The notes: generated by a model not told the origin, from the letters alone. Positions 40,355-51,003 are shown, numbered from the stretch's first letter. The stretch is 64,000 nucleotides of DNA from an uncultured Pelagibacteraceae bacterium (GCA_902610585.1 CACLWE010000002.1:62001-126000), one strand, 5' to 3'. Translations and numbers: made by a program.

Positions 40355-43171
40355 ATGGCCGATAGAAATCACCTATTTTTGGTTGATGGGTCAGGATATA
40401 TTTTTAGAGCATATTATGCATTGCCACCACTATATCGAAAAAGCGATGGGCTGCCAACCGGAGCAGTGAATGGTTTTTGTAATATGCTTTATAAATTAAT
40501 TGAAGATACTAACAAAAAAATTAGTCCGACACATTTAGCAGTAATTTTTGACAGTGCCAGAAAAACTTTTAGAAATGATATTTACAAAGAATATAAAGCT
40601 AATAGAGGTGATCCACCAGAGGACTTAATACCACAATTTAAATTAATTAAGGATGCTGTGAGAGCTTTTGGCATACCATCAATTGAATTAAGTGGTTATG
40701 AGGCAGATGATATTATTGCAACATATGCTTCACTCGCAGAAAATAAAAAATGGAGTGTATCTATAGTTTCCTCCGATAAAGATCTTATGCAAATTGTTTC
40801 AAATCAGGTGAAATTAATCGATACAATGAAAAATAAAACAATTGGCCCGAATGAAGTCCTAGAAAAGTTTGGTGTTGGTCCAAAAAATGTTATTGATGTT
40901 CAAGCACTGGCTGGTGATAGTTCTGACAATGTACCAGGTGCACCAGGTATTGGAATTAAAACTGCAGCGCAGCTTATTAATGAATTTCAGAGTATTGAGA
41001 ATCTTTTAGAAAACTATGAGGAAATCAAACAGCAAAAGCGCAGAGAAACAATCAGGGATAGTAAGAAAAATATCCTTATAAGCAAAGAATTAGTTACGTT
41101 GAAAAGGGATGTAAACAATATTCCAGCTCTCGATGATTTAGTTAAAAAAGAAATTTCTGTTGAAACTTTAGTTCCTTTTTTAGATGAGTTGGAGTTAAAG
41201 AAGTTATCTGAAAGGATAAGAAAAAAAAAACCAAATATAAAAATTACATCCAAAAATCTAACAAGCACCAAAAAAATAAAAAATTTAAATGAGCAAATTG
41301 AAAAACCAGATGATAATTCTATAAAATCGGTCAAAATTTCTAATTCCAAATATTCTTACAATTTAATAAATGATGAAATAAAACTTAAAAAGCTGGTTAG
41401 CGAAATCTATGATGCGGGTGAATTTGTATATGATGTTGAAACAGACTCGCTCAATATAATCGAGGCTAATCTAGTTGGCGTTTCTTTTTGTTTTAACCAG
41501 AAAATTGCCTACTATATTCCGGTGCAACATGTTGACCATGATGAAAAGAAAATTCAAAGCCAAATATCTCTCAAAAGTTTTCTATCAATAATTGCCCCTT
41601 TAATGAAAGATGAGTCCATAATTAAAATAGGCCACAATATTAAATATGATAATTCAATTTTAAATAAATATGGAGTTGAAGTAAGGAGTTTTCACGACAC
41701 CATGTTAATGTCTTATGTTCTCGATGCAGGTGTCAATCGGCATAATATGGATGAATTAGCCAAAATTCATTTAAACAGAGAAACAATTAAATTTAAAGAT
41801 ATAGTTGGCAGTGGTAAATCACAGATTACTTTTGACAAAGTAAAAATTGATGAGGCACTAAATTATGCAGCTGAAGATGCAGAAATAACTTATAAATTAT
41901 ATTTGTTTTTAAAAAAAAGAGTTCAACAAGAGAAAGGCAATTATATTTATACTAACATTGAAAAGGAACTAATTAATCCTATCCAATCAATGGAAACCAA
42001 TGGAATTAAAGTTGATAAGAAATATCTAAATGATTTATCATTTCAATTCTCCCAAAGAATAGAGAAACTTGAAAAAAAAATATACAAGGAAACAGGTTCA
42101 AAATTTAATATAGGTTCTCCAAAACAATTATCTGAAATCTTATTTGATAAATTAAAACTTAAGCCACCTAAAAAAACCAAAACTGGTGAAAAATCTACAG
42201 GTATTGAAGTTTTAGAAGATCTTGCATATGAAGGAAATAAAGTTGCTGATACAATTATTCAGTGGCGACAAATCTCGAAATTAAAGAATACATATACTGA
42301 TGCTCTTCAAAACCATATTGTAGAAAAAACAGGCAGAATACACACATCATTTGCTATGGCTTCAACTAATACAGGAAGACTGGCATCATCAGATCCAAAT
42401 CTACAAAATATTCCGATAAGAACAGAGGAAGGGAAATCAATTAGAAAGGCCTTTATACCCGATCAAGGCTATGTGATGTTTGCTGCCGATTATAGTCAAA
42501 TTGAATTAAGAGTTCTCGCACATATGGCTGACGTGGCACAACTAAAGGAAGCGTTTATAAACAATGAAGATATTCATCAAATTACCGCCTCAGAAATTTT
42601 CAATGTAAAACTAAAAGAAGTAGATAACGAATTAAGAAGAAAAGCCAAAGCAGTTAACTTTGGAATCATATATGGGATCTCAGCCTATGGACTTGCAAAA
42701 CAGCTTTCAATATCAAATTATGAAGCAGGGGATTTTATAAAAAAATATTTTCAGAAATTTTCAGGAATTAAGGAATTTATGGATCATACGAAGGAGTTTT
42801 GTAGAAATAATGGTTATGTTGAGACGATTTGTGGAAGAAAATGCTTTTTTCCAAGAATTAAGGACAAAAATTTTGCTCTTAGATCTTTTCAAGAAAGAGC
42901 AGCAATAAATGCACCAATACAGGGTACTGCAGCTGATATTATTAAATTAGCCATGATTAAAATAAATGGTAAAATTAAAAATTCAAATGATTGTAAAATG
43001 CTTTTACAGGTTCATGATGAATTAATTTTTGAAATAAAAAAAAGTAAATTAGACCACTTTAAAAAAATTATTATTGAAGAAATGGAAAACGCATTAATGC
43101 CCAAATTTAATTTTTCTGTGCCTTTAGTAGTTGACCATAACCATGCTCTAAATTGGAGTGATGCTCATTAA
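40355..43171 (+). CDS. polA: DNA polymerase I
   Basis: Repair and Okazaki-fragment polymerase, 938 residues. The 5'-3' exonuclease domain covers about 1-290 (FRAYYALPPLYRK, then DNVPGAPGIGIKTA). The 3'-5' exonuclease domain keeps its metal ligands D360 and E362 (YDVETDSLN), so proofreading is probably intact. The polymerase domain has the A motif FAADYSQIELRVLAHM, the B motif RRKAKAVNFGIIYG and the C motif LLQVHDELIFE. It directly follows the zinc-finger gene and shares one base with the next gene. Confidence 0.98.
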   Translation: MADRNHLFLVDGSGYIFRAYYALPPLYRKSDGLPTGAVNGFCNMLYKLIEDTNKKISPTHLAVIFDSARKTFRNDIYKEYKANRGDPPEDLIPQFKLIKDAVRAFGIPSIELSGYEADDIIATYASLAENKKWSVSIVSSDKDLMQIVSNQVKLIDTMKNKTIGPNEVLEKFGVGPKNVIDVQALAGDSSDNVPGAPGIGIKTAAQLINEFQSIENLLENYEEIKQQKRRETIRDSKKNILISKELVTLKRDVNNIPALDDLVKKEISVETLVPFLDELELKKLSERIRKKKPNIKITSKNLTSTKKIKNLNEQIEKPDDNSIKSVKISNSKYSYNLINDEIKLKKLVSEIYDAGEFVYDVETDSLNIIEANLVGVSFCFNQKIAYYIPVQHVDHDEKKIQSQISLKSFLSIIAPLMKDESIIKIGHNIKYDNSILNKYGVEVRSFHDTMLMSYVLDAGVNRHNMDELAKIHLNRETIKFKDIVGSGKSQITFDKVKIDEALNYAAEDAEITYKLYLFLKKRVQQEKGNYIYTNIEKELINPIQSMETNGIKVDKKYLNDLSFQFSQRIEKLEKKIYKETGSKFNIGSPKQLSEILFDKLKLKPPKKTKTGEKSTGIEVLEDLAYEGNKVADTIIQWRQISKLKNTYTDALQNHIVEKTGRIHTSFAMASTNTGRLASSDPNLQNIPIRTEEGKSIRKAFIPDQGYVMFAADYSQIELRVLAHMADVAQLKEAFINNEDIHQITASEIFNVKLKEVDNELRRKAKAVNFGIIYGISAYGLAKQLSISNYEAGDFIKKYFQKFSGIKEFMDHTKEFCRNNGYVETICGRKCFFPRIKDKNFALRSFQERAAINAPIQGTAADIIKLAMIKINGKIKNSNDCKMLLQVHDELIFEIKKSKLDHFKKIIIEEMENALMPKFNFSVPLVVDHNHALNWSDAH

Positions 43172-43956
43172 TGTCAGAGGTAATTGTTCTTGTTACTGGA
43201 GGCTTTGATCCAATTCACAGTGGGCACATTGCATATCTAAAGGATGCAAAAAAATTAGGGGATAAACTTATTGTAGGAGTCAATTCTGATCAATGGTTGG
43301 TACAAAAAAAAGGAAGTCCTTTTCTTCCTATCGAGGAAAGAATTGAAATAGTATCAAATTTATCTGTAGTGGATAAAGCGATTGAATTTACTGATGATGA
43401 ATTAAATTCAGCTTCAGGCGCAATTCAAAAAGTAATAGATCAATATCCAGATAATAAAATAATTTTTGCAAATGGAGGGGATAGAACCTCAGATAATATT
43501 CCTGAGATGGAAAAATTTAAAAATAATAAAAATGTAAAATTTGAATTTGGTGTTGGAGGAGATTTTAAAAAGAATTCATCTAGTTGGATATTAAAAAATT
43601 GGCAAGGACCACTTGAATATAGACCATGGGGCTGGTTTAGAGTAATTGATGATAGTGATGATCATAAAATAAAGGAAATACAGGTAAATCCAAATTCAAG
43701 ACTTAGTTATCAGTCACATGCCAAAAGATCTGAAGTATGGACAGTAATTAAGGGTGATGCAACTGTATTGATTGATGACAGTGAGCATCATTTAAAAGTA
43801 AATAATTCAATTTTTATTCCGGTAGGTAGCAAACATCGATTAGAAAACAATACTGACTCACCACTAAATATAATTGAAGTTCAGACAGGCACGTATTTTG
43901 GTGAGGACGATATTGTCAGATATGAAGACGATTATGATAGAAAATTAAACAAATGA
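43171..43956 (+). CDS. Nucleotidyltransferase-cupin fusion (HldE-C-like plus mannose-6-phosphate isomerase type II-like)
   Basis: A two-domain protein of 261 residues. Residues 1-135 are a cytidylyltransferase fold with the HxGH motif HSGH at 16-19 (GGFDPIHSGHIAYLK) and VGVNSDQWL, like the ADP-heptose/glycerol-phosphate nucleotidyltransferases. Residues 145-255 are a cupin of the type II phosphomannose isomerase kind, with EYRPWGWFRVI, SYQSHAKRSEVWTVIKGDA and FIPVGSKHRLEN. Fusion of these two suggests sugar isomerisation plus nucleotide activation in one chain. The sugar is unknown. The start shares one base with the polA stop, and the end overlaps the MFS gene by 4 bases. Confidence 0.82.
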   Translation: MSEVIVLVTGGFDPIHSGHIAYLKDAKKLGDKLIVGVNSDQWLVQKKGSPFLPIEERIEIVSNLSVVDKAIEFTDDELNSASGAIQKVIDQYPDNKIIFANGGDRTSDNIPEMEKFKNNKNVKFEFGVGGDFKKNSSSWILKNWQGPLEYRPWGWFRVIDDSDDHKIKEIQVNPNSRLSYQSHAKRSEVWTVIKGDATVLIDDSEHHLKVNNSIFIPVGSKHRLENNTDSPLNIIEVQTGTYFGEDDIVRYEDDYDRKLNK

Positions 43957-45221
43957 GTAAGCTTCCTGCAAACAAGTATTTAGCTTTCTTTCTACTTCTT
44001 AATATCTTTAATTTTGTAGATAGAAATTTATTAATGGCTTTTGCTAATGAAATAAAAAGTGATTTTAATCTTTCAAATGTTGAATGGGGTCTTTTAACAG
44101 GTGTTTATTTTCTTTTTTTTTACTCGATATTTGGAATTTTTATGGGAGTTCTTGGGGACAAATTTAATAGAATGAAAATTATTGCAGTAGGTGTATTTTT
44201 GTGGAGTTTAATGACTGCATTCACGGGTATTGCAAAAAGCTTTGTTCACTTGATAATTGCAAGGGCCTTAATTGGCATTGGTGAGTCAGCACTAACTCCA
44301 AATGCAGTCTCAATGCTTTCTGATTTATTCCCACAAAATAAAAGAGCGACAGCATCAGCTATTTATTACCTAGGTATTCCACTTGGTGTTGGAGTTGGTT
44401 TAATTATAGCCTCGGTCTTTGGACCTATATTTGGATGGAGAACAGTTTTCATAACATTAGGTTTAATAGGCATAGTTCTGGCAATCATAACCTATTTTCT
44501 TGCTGTGCCTAAAAGAGGAGAACAAGAAAACATACAAAATGAAAATGAAAAAAGTTTTTCTACTAAAGAAATAATCTCAAAAACTCTTGGGACATTTTCA
44601 AATTCAAAATCAATTATATTTCTAATTATTGGTGGTATTTTTATGCATATACCACTTGGTACTGGAAATTTTGAACTTCTTTGGGCAGTCAATGAGAGAG
44701 GTTTTACAAGTTCATCTTATAACCTACTATTTGGAATCTTTTTTATTGTAGGTGGAACGTTTGGTGCTGTAGTTGGTGGTGTTATAACAGATAAGTTTAG
44801 CCCCAAATTTGAGGGCGGTGCAATGACTGTTCTTACGATTTCATATTTAATATTAACTCCGCTAACTGTAAGTTACAGATTTATTGAGCCAAGTGGTTTA
44901 TTTTTTTATTTCACGTTATTTTTTATATCTGTGAATGTTACATTTTGGGTAGGACCAATATTTGCAGCTATGCAAACACTTACTCCATATAAAGTAAGAT
45001 CTACCATGTTGGCAGTATTTATCTTAGGTGTAAATATCATTGGTATGGGATTGGGAAGCTTCGTCACAGGATATCTTGCTGATTATGTGTTTAATAATAC
45101 AGCCTCACCATATACTTGGTCTTTAGTTGCTGTAGGAGCAACAGGAATTGTATCAATACTTTGTTTTTATATTGCTAGTTTTAATTATAAAAAAGACACA
45201 GAATTTGCAATGCAGTCTTAA
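43953..45221 (+). CDS. Major facilitator superfamily transporter (spinster-like)
   Basis: Inner-membrane carrier of 422 residues with about 12 hydrophobic helices. The loop 2-3 signature is [16 protein letters not shown], and [15 protein letters not shown] matches helix 4 of spinster-type MFS proteins. There is a charged central loop at about 190-210. It overlaps the nucleotidyltransferase-cupin gene by 4 bases, so the two are co-translated and might handle a related sugar compound. The substrate cannot be read from the sequence. It converges on pckA, overlapping by 4 bases. Confidence 0.88.
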   Translation: MSKLPANKYLAFFLLLNIFNFVDRNLLMAFANEIKSDFNLSNVEWGLLTGVYFLFFYSIFGIFMGVLGDKFNRMKIIAVGVFLWSLMTAFTGIAKSFVHLIIARALIGIGESALTPNAVSMLSDLFPQNKRATASAIYYLGIPLGVGVGLIIASVFGPIFGWRTVFITLGLIGIVLAIITYFLAVPKRGEQENIQNENEKSFSTKEIISKTLGTFSNSKSIIFLIIGGIFMHIPLGTGNFELLWAVNERGFTSSSYNLLFGIFFIVGGTFGAVVGGVITDKFSPKFEGGAMTVLTISYLILTPLTVSYRFIEPSGLFFYFTLFFISVNVTFWVGPIFAAMQTLTPYKVRSTMLAVFILGVNIIGMGLGSFVTGYLADYVFNNTASPYTWSLVAVGATGIVSILCFYIASFNYKKDTEFAMQS

Positions 45222-46798
45222 ATTTGAGAAGGTCCTGAATTTATTATTTTTTCTTCAACATCAGACTCAAACTTTACAAAATTGTCTATAAACATGTTTA
45301 CTAATTTTTTTGCCTGTAAATCATATTCAGATGAATCTGCCCATGTGCTTCTTGGGTCTAAGACACTTCCATTAATTCCATGAACTTCTAATGGCACGAA
45401 AAACCCGAAATTGTCATCCTTTCTCATTTCTACGTTAGAAAGCTCACCAGATAATGCAGCATCCAATAACCTTCGAGTATTTTTTATAGATATTCTTTTA
45501 CCCACACCGTAAACACCACCAGACCAACCTGTATTTACTAGCCAACAGTCTACATTATGTTTAGAAATCTTCTCTTTGAGTAGGTTGCCATATTCTATTG
45601 GATTTCTCGGCATAAAGGGAGCCCCAAAACACGTCGAAAATGTTGCTTGTGGTTCATTTGATAGTCCAATTTCTGTTCCAGCAACTTTAGCTGTATAACC
45701 TGATAGAAAATGATACATAGCTTGATCAGGTGACAGCTTTGCAATTGGAGGCAAAACACCAAAAGCATCAGCTGTTAACATAATTATATTTTTTGGATGA
45801 TTTGCTTTACCTGATTTTATTACACCAGGAATATAATCTAAAGGATATGCGCCTCTTGTATTTTCTGTAAGAGAATTATCATTAAGATCTAAAAGGCCAT
45901 TTTCTTTCATTATCACATTTTCTATGACTGTTCCCTTCATTTGAGTAGTTTGATATATTTCAGGTTCAGCTTCTTCTGATAAACGAATAAGTTTTGCATA
46001 GCATCCTCCCTCAAAATTAAAAAGACCATCGTCAGACCAGCCATGCTCATCATCACCTAATAGAGATCTCTTTGGATCAGCACTTAACGTTGTTTTACCA
46101 GTTCCAGATAGACCAAAAAAGATTGCTGAGTCACCATCATTCCCAGAATTAACCGAACAATGCATTGGCATAACTTTTTTTTCTGGTAATAAAAAGTTAA
46201 GGAGAGTGAAGACTGATTTTTTTGTCTCTCCGGCATATTCGGTTCCTGAAATTAGAATTACCCTCTCTTTTAAATTTACGATAATTGCTGTTTCACTATT
46301 GGTTCCATGAATTTTAGGATCCATTTTTAAATTTGGAAAATTTATTATTGTAAAGTCAGCAATAAAACTATCAACTTCCTCTGATGTTGGTCTAACTAAA
46401 AGGTGCCTTGCAAACAGGCCATGCCATGCGTATTCAGTAATTATTGTAACTTTTAGAGAATGATTTCTATCTGCTCCACCCATTAAATCATGAGCGTATA
46501 TCGATTTACCTCTAGCAAATTCTATAAATGATCTAGCTATTTTTTGATAATTTTCCTCAGAGATGGGTACATTAGTATCACCCCAGTGGATTTTATCTTT
46601 ATTATCATCTTCCTTCACAAAAAATTTGTCATTCGCCGAACGCCCTGTATGTTTTCCTGTTTCGACAACTAATGCGCCGTGTTTAGACAACTGTCCTTCA
46701 CCATTCCTATGAGATATTTCATATAGTTCCTCAGAACTTAAGTTACGGTTTACTTTAGAAGCATTTTCAATAATTTGATTATTTAGATGATTATTCAT
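45218..46798 (-). CDS. pckA: Phosphoenolpyruvate carboxykinase (ATP)
   Basis: Gluconeogenic enzyme converting oxaloacetate and ATP to phosphoenolpyruvate. It has about 526 residues. Motifs are [12 protein letters not shown], the P-loop [14 protein letters not shown], the metal site [13 protein letters not shown], and [15 protein letters not shown]. An ATG 24 bases upstream (MFLSRTDI) is also in frame; I prefer the internal ATG because the family N-terminus is short. It is divergent from chvI, as in Rhizobiales, where ChvI influences central metabolism. Confidence 0.95.
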   Translation of the reverse strand: MNNHLNNQIIENASKVNRNLSSEELYEISHRNGEGQLSKHGALVVETGKHTGRSANDKFFVKEDDNKDKIHWGDTNVPISEENYQKIARSFIEFARGKSIYAHDLMGGADRNHSLKVTIITEYAWHGLFARHLLVRPTSEEVDSFIADFTIINFPNLKMDPKIHGTNSETAIIVNLKERVILISGTEYAGETKKSVFTLLNFLLPEKKVMPMHCSVNSGNDGDSAIFFGLSGTGKTTLSADPKRSLLGDDEHGWSDDGLFNFEGGCYAKLIRLSEEAEPEIYQTTQMKGTVIENVIMKENGLLDLNDNSLTENTRGAYPLDYIPGVIKSGKANHPKNIIMLTADAFGVLPPIAKLSPDQAMYHFLSGYTAKVAGTEIGLSNEPQATFSTCFGAPFMPRNPIEYGNLLKEKISKHNVDCWLVNTGWSGGVYGVGKRISIKNTRRLLDAALSGELSNVEMRKDDNFGFFVPLEVHGINGSVLDPRSTWADSSEYDLQAKKLVNMFIDNFVKFESDVEEKIINSGPSQI

Positions 46799-46935
46799 GA
46801 TATCAGTGCGTGATAAAAACATATAATTACATTTATGTTAAGGGCAAATATTTACAAAGTTAATATACCTGTTAGTTATATTTTTATGATTTTCTGCCAT
46901 TTTAATGCCATAACTCATTATTAATAAATAGAAGT

Positions 46936-47634
46936 ATGAAGACTTTAATTGCGCTCGTAGATGATGACCGAAATATTTTGATTTCTTTGGAAGAGCTACT
47001 GAAAAAAGAAGAATTTGAAATTCATACTTATGCTGATGGTCAGTCTGCTTTAAATGGGATGTTTAGATATCCCCCCGCTTTAGCTGTAATTGACATAAAG
47101 ATGCCTCGTATGGATGGTTACGAGCTTTTTAGAAAGATAAGAGAAAAACTTAAAATACCAGTAATATTTCTTACATCAAAAGATCAAGAAGCAGATAAGT
47201 TGAAAGGTTTAATGCAGGGTGTAGATGGCTATGTTACAAAAGGAGGTAATTTTTCTAAAGAAATTTTAATTGAAACAATTAAGAATACGCTAAATAGAGT
47301 TAAAATTGACTCTGATAGTAAGAATGTAAATGAAGTAATTCTACATGGTGATTTAAGACTGGACTGCTTAAGACATTCTTGTGAATGGAAAGAAGTTCAA
47401 CTTGATGAAGATTTAACTACAACAGAATTCAAAATAATTAGAGAGTTAGTTGAGAGACCAGGAATTGTAAAATCCAGAGATCGTCTAATGGAGATAGCAT
47501 ATAATGATGAGCTTGATGTAGACGACAGGACGATCGATAGTCATATAAAAAGGATTAGAAAAAAATTTCGTAAAATAGATCCTAAGTTCAATGCTATTCA
47601 CACATTGTATGGTTCAGGATATCAATGGAAATAA
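46936..47634 (+). CDS. chvI: Response regulator ChvI
   Basis: OmpR-type regulator of 232 residues. The receiver domain has LVDDDRNI and phosphoacceptor Asp53 in AVIDIKMPRMDG; the C-terminal winged helix has TTTEFKIIRELVERPG and DDRTIDSHIKRIRKKF. Strong similarity to ChvI, adjacency to chvG and divergence from pckA support the name. Oddity: the conserved Lys is followed by Gly-Gly (YVTKGGNFSKE) instead of the usual Lys-Pro. ChvI/ChvG controls envelope and acid responses in known alphaproteobacteria. Confidence 0.9.
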   Translation: MKTLIALVDDDRNILISLEELLKKEEFEIHTYADGQSALNGMFRYPPALAVIDIKMPRMDGYELFRKIREKLKIPVIFLTSKDQEADKLKGLMQGVDGYVTKGGNFSKEILIETIKNTLNRVKIDSDSKNVNEVILHGDLRLDCLRHSCEWKEVQLDEDLTTTEFKIIRELVERPGIVKSRDRLMEIAYNDELDVDDRTIDSHIKRIRKKFRKIDPKFNAIHTLYGSGYQWK

Positions 47635-47661
47635 AATATATTTCTGTTTAAAATAAAAGAG

Positions 47662-49182
47662 TTGAACAGTTTATTAAAAAAATATTTATTTTACAATTTG
47701 CTAGGACTAGTTCTGCTAGCTATAGCAACTACAGTATTAATAGTTGTTTTAAATAACTATCAATTGAATAAAAGACTCAAGGAGATCGATAATCAAAATT
47801 TAATAATTTATAATTTTTTAAATTCATCAAATTTTTTCAGAAATAATGAGTCTGAAAGTATATACGAAGCTATTTTATCTAAGCTAGAGATTAAAAATTT
47901 ATCTATATTAATTTTAGATAATGAAGGAAATGTGGTGATTGATACAAAAGGGTATGATGTTGCTTCAGGTAGCATTAATCCAAGCCCGCTTATTGAGATT
48001 GAGGAGCTTGGTAAAAATTTTAATGATAATAAAATTATGAATTTGGACAAAAAAAGCGCAGGCTTTAGGGACTTTCTTAATAACGAAATCTTTATTGAAA
48101 AATATAATAATTCACAAAAAGGAATAAAGAGTAGTTTTTCTGTTCAACAAGAAAATAAAAAGTTAGAACTATTTTCAATTTTACCTGTGAGTCTAAATGA
48201 AGATGCCTTTCATATAATTGCTTACGAAGATAATACTGAAATTCAAAGAATTAATAATCAAATAAGGTTTAATGTACTTTTGGCTGGTCTAGCTATTGCA
48301 TTTAGCCTCATTCTATTTTCTTTTTTCTTAAATTTCATAATTCTTAAGCCAATAAAAAAATTAGCAAAAGCTGCTGAAAATGTAGATGCAGATGTTAAAT
48401 CGAAACCATTAATTACTGTTCTTGATAGGAGAGAAGATGAAATTGGTCAACTTTCAAAAATTATTAATACTATGCTTAAAAACCTATATCAAAAAATAGA
48501 TAATGCTGAAAATAATTCAGCTGATCTAATGCATGAGATAAGAAATCCACTTGCATCCATAAGAATGGCCACTGATGTAATCAATGATAAATTAGATGAT
48601 GAGCAGAAAAAATTTCTTGATTTAATCTTAAATGATATTTCAAGAATTGAGAATATCATCACTGATTATTCATCAATGATTAAAGATGAAGTTAATTTAT
48701 ACAAAAGTCAGTCTAATGTTTTTAATATTAGGGAACTTTTAGATGAGTTAATCCATAATTATAAAGAGAATGTTTCCAATAAATTAAATATAAAATTTTT
48801 TACCAATGAAAATCAAAATCTTTTGGTCAATGGCCAAAAATCTTTTCTTTATCAAGCCTTCGACAATATCATTATGAATGCTGCCTCATTCTCCCCATCA
48901 GGTGGTATTATAGAGATTGTATTATCGTCAACGGAAAACTATCTAAGCGTTTCTATTTCTGACGAAGGACCGGGAATTAAGGATCCAAACATAAAAAGAA
49001 TTTTTGATAGATTTTACTCTTTAAGAGACAATAAAAGTGATCAAGGTCATTCAGGTTTAGGTCTGAGTATTGCTAAGCAAATTATAGATGCTCATGATGG
49101 CTATATATCTGCGGACAACGTCATAAGAGGTGGAAATATAATAGGTGCTAAGTTCATTGTTAATTTACCATTGGCAGATTAG
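47662..49182 (+). CDS. chvG: Sensor histidine kinase ChvG
   Basis: Membrane kinase partnering ChvI, 506 residues. There are two hydrophobic helices (about 10-32 and 208-232) enclosing a periplasmic sensor domain of some 175 residues, then HAMP (LNFIILKPIKKLAKAAENVD), the H-box LMHEIRNPLASIRMATDV with His291, and an ATPase domain (QAFDNIIMNAASFSPSGG and HSGLGLSIAKQI). The start is a TTG 27 bases after chvI. In rhizobia the periplasmic inhibitor ExoR acts on ChvG; no exoR is visible here. Confidence 0.9.
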   Translation: MNSLLKKYLFYNLLGLVLLAIATTVLIVVLNNYQLNKRLKEIDNQNLIIYNFLNSSNFFRNNESESIYEAILSKLEIKNLSILILDNEGNVVIDTKGYDVASGSINPSPLIEIEELGKNFNDNKIMNLDKKSAGFRDFLNNEIFIEKYNNSQKGIKSSFSVQQENKKLELFSILPVSLNEDAFHIIAYEDNTEIQRINNQIRFNVLLAGLAIAFSLILFSFFLNFIILKPIKKLAKAAENVDADVKSKPLITVLDRREDEIGQLSKIINTMLKNLYQKIDNAENNSADLMHEIRNPLASIRMATDVINDKLDDEQKKFLDLILNDISRIENIITDYSSMIKDEVNLYKSQSNVFNIRELLDELIHNYKENVSNKLNIKFFTNENQNLLVNGQKSFLYQAFDNIIMNAASFSPSGGIIEIVLSSTENYLSVSISDEGPGIKDPNIKRIFDRFYSLRDNKSDQGHSGLGLSIAKQIIDAHDGYISADNVIRGGNIIGAKFIVNLPLAD

Positions 49183-49203
49183 ATGAAATATTAAGATTGA
49201 TTA

Positions 49204-49219
49204 ATGTTGTATATAACAT
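49204..49219. promoter_or_regulatory. Near-palindrome upstream of ahcY
   Basis: ATGTTGTATATAACAT is symmetrical except for one central G/T pair. It lies 15 bases before the ahcY start, within the region expected to hold its promoter (TATAAC/TATATT-like -10 sequences overlap it). It could bind a regulator of the methyl cycle or be chance in AT-rich DNA. Confidence 0.3.
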
Positions 49220-49233
49220 ATATTTTATGATCT

Positions 49234-50526
49234 ATGGAAAATAAGGATTACAAAGTAGCAGATATAAATCTCGCAGATTTCGGTAGAAAAGAAATTTCAC
49301 TTGCTGAAACTGAAATGCCTGGATTAATGGCATTAAGAAGTGAATATAAAGGAAAAAAACCACTTGAGGGGGCAAGAATTCTCGGCTGTCTCCATATGAC
49401 TATACAAACTGCCGTGCTAATTGAAACATTAGTAGAATTAGGTGCTGATGTTAGATGGTCATCGTGTAATATATTTTCAACACAAGATCATGCTGCAGCT
49501 GCAATAGCAAAAGCAGGTATACCAGTTTATGCATGGAAAGGTGAAACAGAAGAAGAATATTGGTGGTGTGTAAGACAAACGATTGAAGGTAAAGAGGGTT
49601 GGAAGCCAAATATGATTCTCGACGATGGTGGTGACCTTACAAGTTTAATGCATAAAGAATATAATGACTTATTAAAAGAAGTAAAAGGGCTCTCAGAGGA
49701 AACAACAACAGGTGTACTCGCATTAAAAAAAATGGAGAGTGAAGGTACGTTAATGGTTCCAGCTATTAATGTAAATGACTCAGTCACCAAATCTAAATTC
49801 GATAATCTTTATGGCTGTAGAGAAAGTTTAGTTGATGGAATTAAAAGAGCAACTGATGTCATGATGTCAGGTAAAGTTGCTATAGTTGCTGGCTTTGGTG
49901 ATGTTGGCAAAGGCAGTGCTGCTTCATTACGTCAAAGTGGTGCAAGAGTAATGGTTACTGAAACAGATCCAATTTGCGCATTACAAGCGGCAATGGAAGG
50001 CTATGAAGTTGTATTGATGGATGAAATGATTAAGGAAGCAGATATAGTTGTTACTGCTACTGGAAATAAAGATATTGTTACCGCAGACCACATGAGAGAT
50101 ATGAAAGATAGAGCAATTTTGTGCAACATTGGTCACTTCGATAACGAAATTCAAGTTGATGCACTTAGAAATTATAAATGGGATGAGATCAAGCCTCAAG
50201 TACATGAAATTACTTTTCCTGATGAAAAAAGAATCATTTTATTAGCTGAAGGAAGGCTTGTAAACTTAGGCTGTGCAACTGGGCACCCAAGCTTTGTAAT
50301 GAGTGCTTCTTTTACAAACCAGGTAACAGCACAAATTGAATTGTGGAATAATTCGGAAAATTATGAAAAAAAAGTTTATGTACTTCCAAAGCATTTGGAT
50401 GAAAAGGTTGCGCGTCTCCATTTAGAAAAGGTAGGAGCTAAACTTACACAATTATCCAAAGATCAAGCTGACTATATTAGTGTAACTCCAGAGGGTCCTT
50501 ATAAACCTGAAGCTTATCGATACTAA
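49234..50526 (+). CDS. ahcY: Adenosylhomocysteinase
   Basis: NAD-dependent hydrolase that splits S-adenosylhomocysteine to homocysteine and adenosine, completing the methyl cycle started by metK. It has 430 residues. Signatures are [36 protein letters not shown], the NAD loop [20 protein letters not shown], and the C-terminal [12 protein letters not shown]. In rhizobia, hprK and PTS genes lie between chvG and ahcY; here the gap is only 51 bases. Confidence 0.98.
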   Translation: MENKDYKVADINLADFGRKEISLAETEMPGLMALRSEYKGKKPLEGARILGCLHMTIQTAVLIETLVELGADVRWSSCNIFSTQDHAAAAIAKAGIPVYAWKGETEEEYWWCVRQTIEGKEGWKPNMILDDGGDLTSLMHKEYNDLLKEVKGLSEETTTGVLALKKMESEGTLMVPAINVNDSVTKSKFDNLYGCRESLVDGIKRATDVMMSGKVAIVAGFGDVGKGSAASLRQSGARVMVTETDPICALQAAMEGYEVVLMDEMIKEADIVVTATGNKDIVTADHMRDMKDRAILCNIGHFDNEIQVDALRNYKWDEIKPQVHEITFPDEKRIILLAEGRLVNLGCATGHPSFVMSASFTNQVTAQIELWNNSENYEKKVYVLPKHLDEKVARLHLEKVGAKLTQLSKDQADYISVTPEGPYKPEAYRY

Positions 50527-50553
50527 ATTTTATTTTAGTGTTAGAGTTTATTT

Positions 50554-51003
50554 ATGCTTCTGAAAAATGAGAGGGATACTCAACTTTTTGCTAGAAAATT
50601 AGTCAAGTTTTCTAAAGGTAGCAATATAGTAATTTGTCTTAATGGTAATTTAGGATCTGGAAAAACCACATTCAGTAGGTATTTTATTCAAGAATATTTA
50701 AAAGATGCAAAAATAAAAGAAATACCAAGTCCAACCTTCACCTTATTGCAGGTGTATGAGCACAGAAATATTAAAATTAATCATTTTGATTTTTATAGAC
50801 TAAATTCAGCTGAAGAGTTAGTTGAGTTAAATTTTATGGAGTCAACATTTGACGATGCATGTTTAATAGAATGGTCTGATAAATTTAAAGAAATTCTTCC
50901 ATCGGATCGAATAGAAATTATATTTAAAATTTTAAAAAATAATAATCGTAATGTTGACATAAAAAAATTTGGTAGGTTTAAAAATTTAAAAATCAATGGA
51001 TAA
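50554..51003 (+). CDS. tsaE: tRNA threonylcarbamoyladenosine biosynthesis ATPase TsaE
   Basis: P-loop ATPase of the TsaBDE complex that makes t6A37 in tRNAs reading ANN codons. It has 149 residues. Walker A is LNGNLGSGKTTFSRYFI; PSPTFTLLQVYEHRNIKINHFDFYRL is split by the conserved threonine; and the C-terminal LIEWSDK is diagnostic. It overlaps the kinase gene that follows by 8 bases. tsaE-amgK-murU is a familiar alphaproteobacterial order. Confidence 0.94.
   Translation: MLLKNERDTQLFARKLVKFSKGSNIVICLNGNLGSGKTTFSRYFIQEYLKDAKIKEIPSPTFTLLQVYEHRNIKINHFDFYRLNSAEELVELNFMESTFDDACLIEWSDKFKEILPSDRIEIIFKILKNNNRNVDIKKFGRFKNLKING

Noticed and set aside
46829-46838. ACAT-TT-ATGT repeat between pckA and chvI as a ChvI site
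   Set aside because: Arms of four bases are expected often by chance in AT-rich DNA, and the ChvI consensus does not clearly match.
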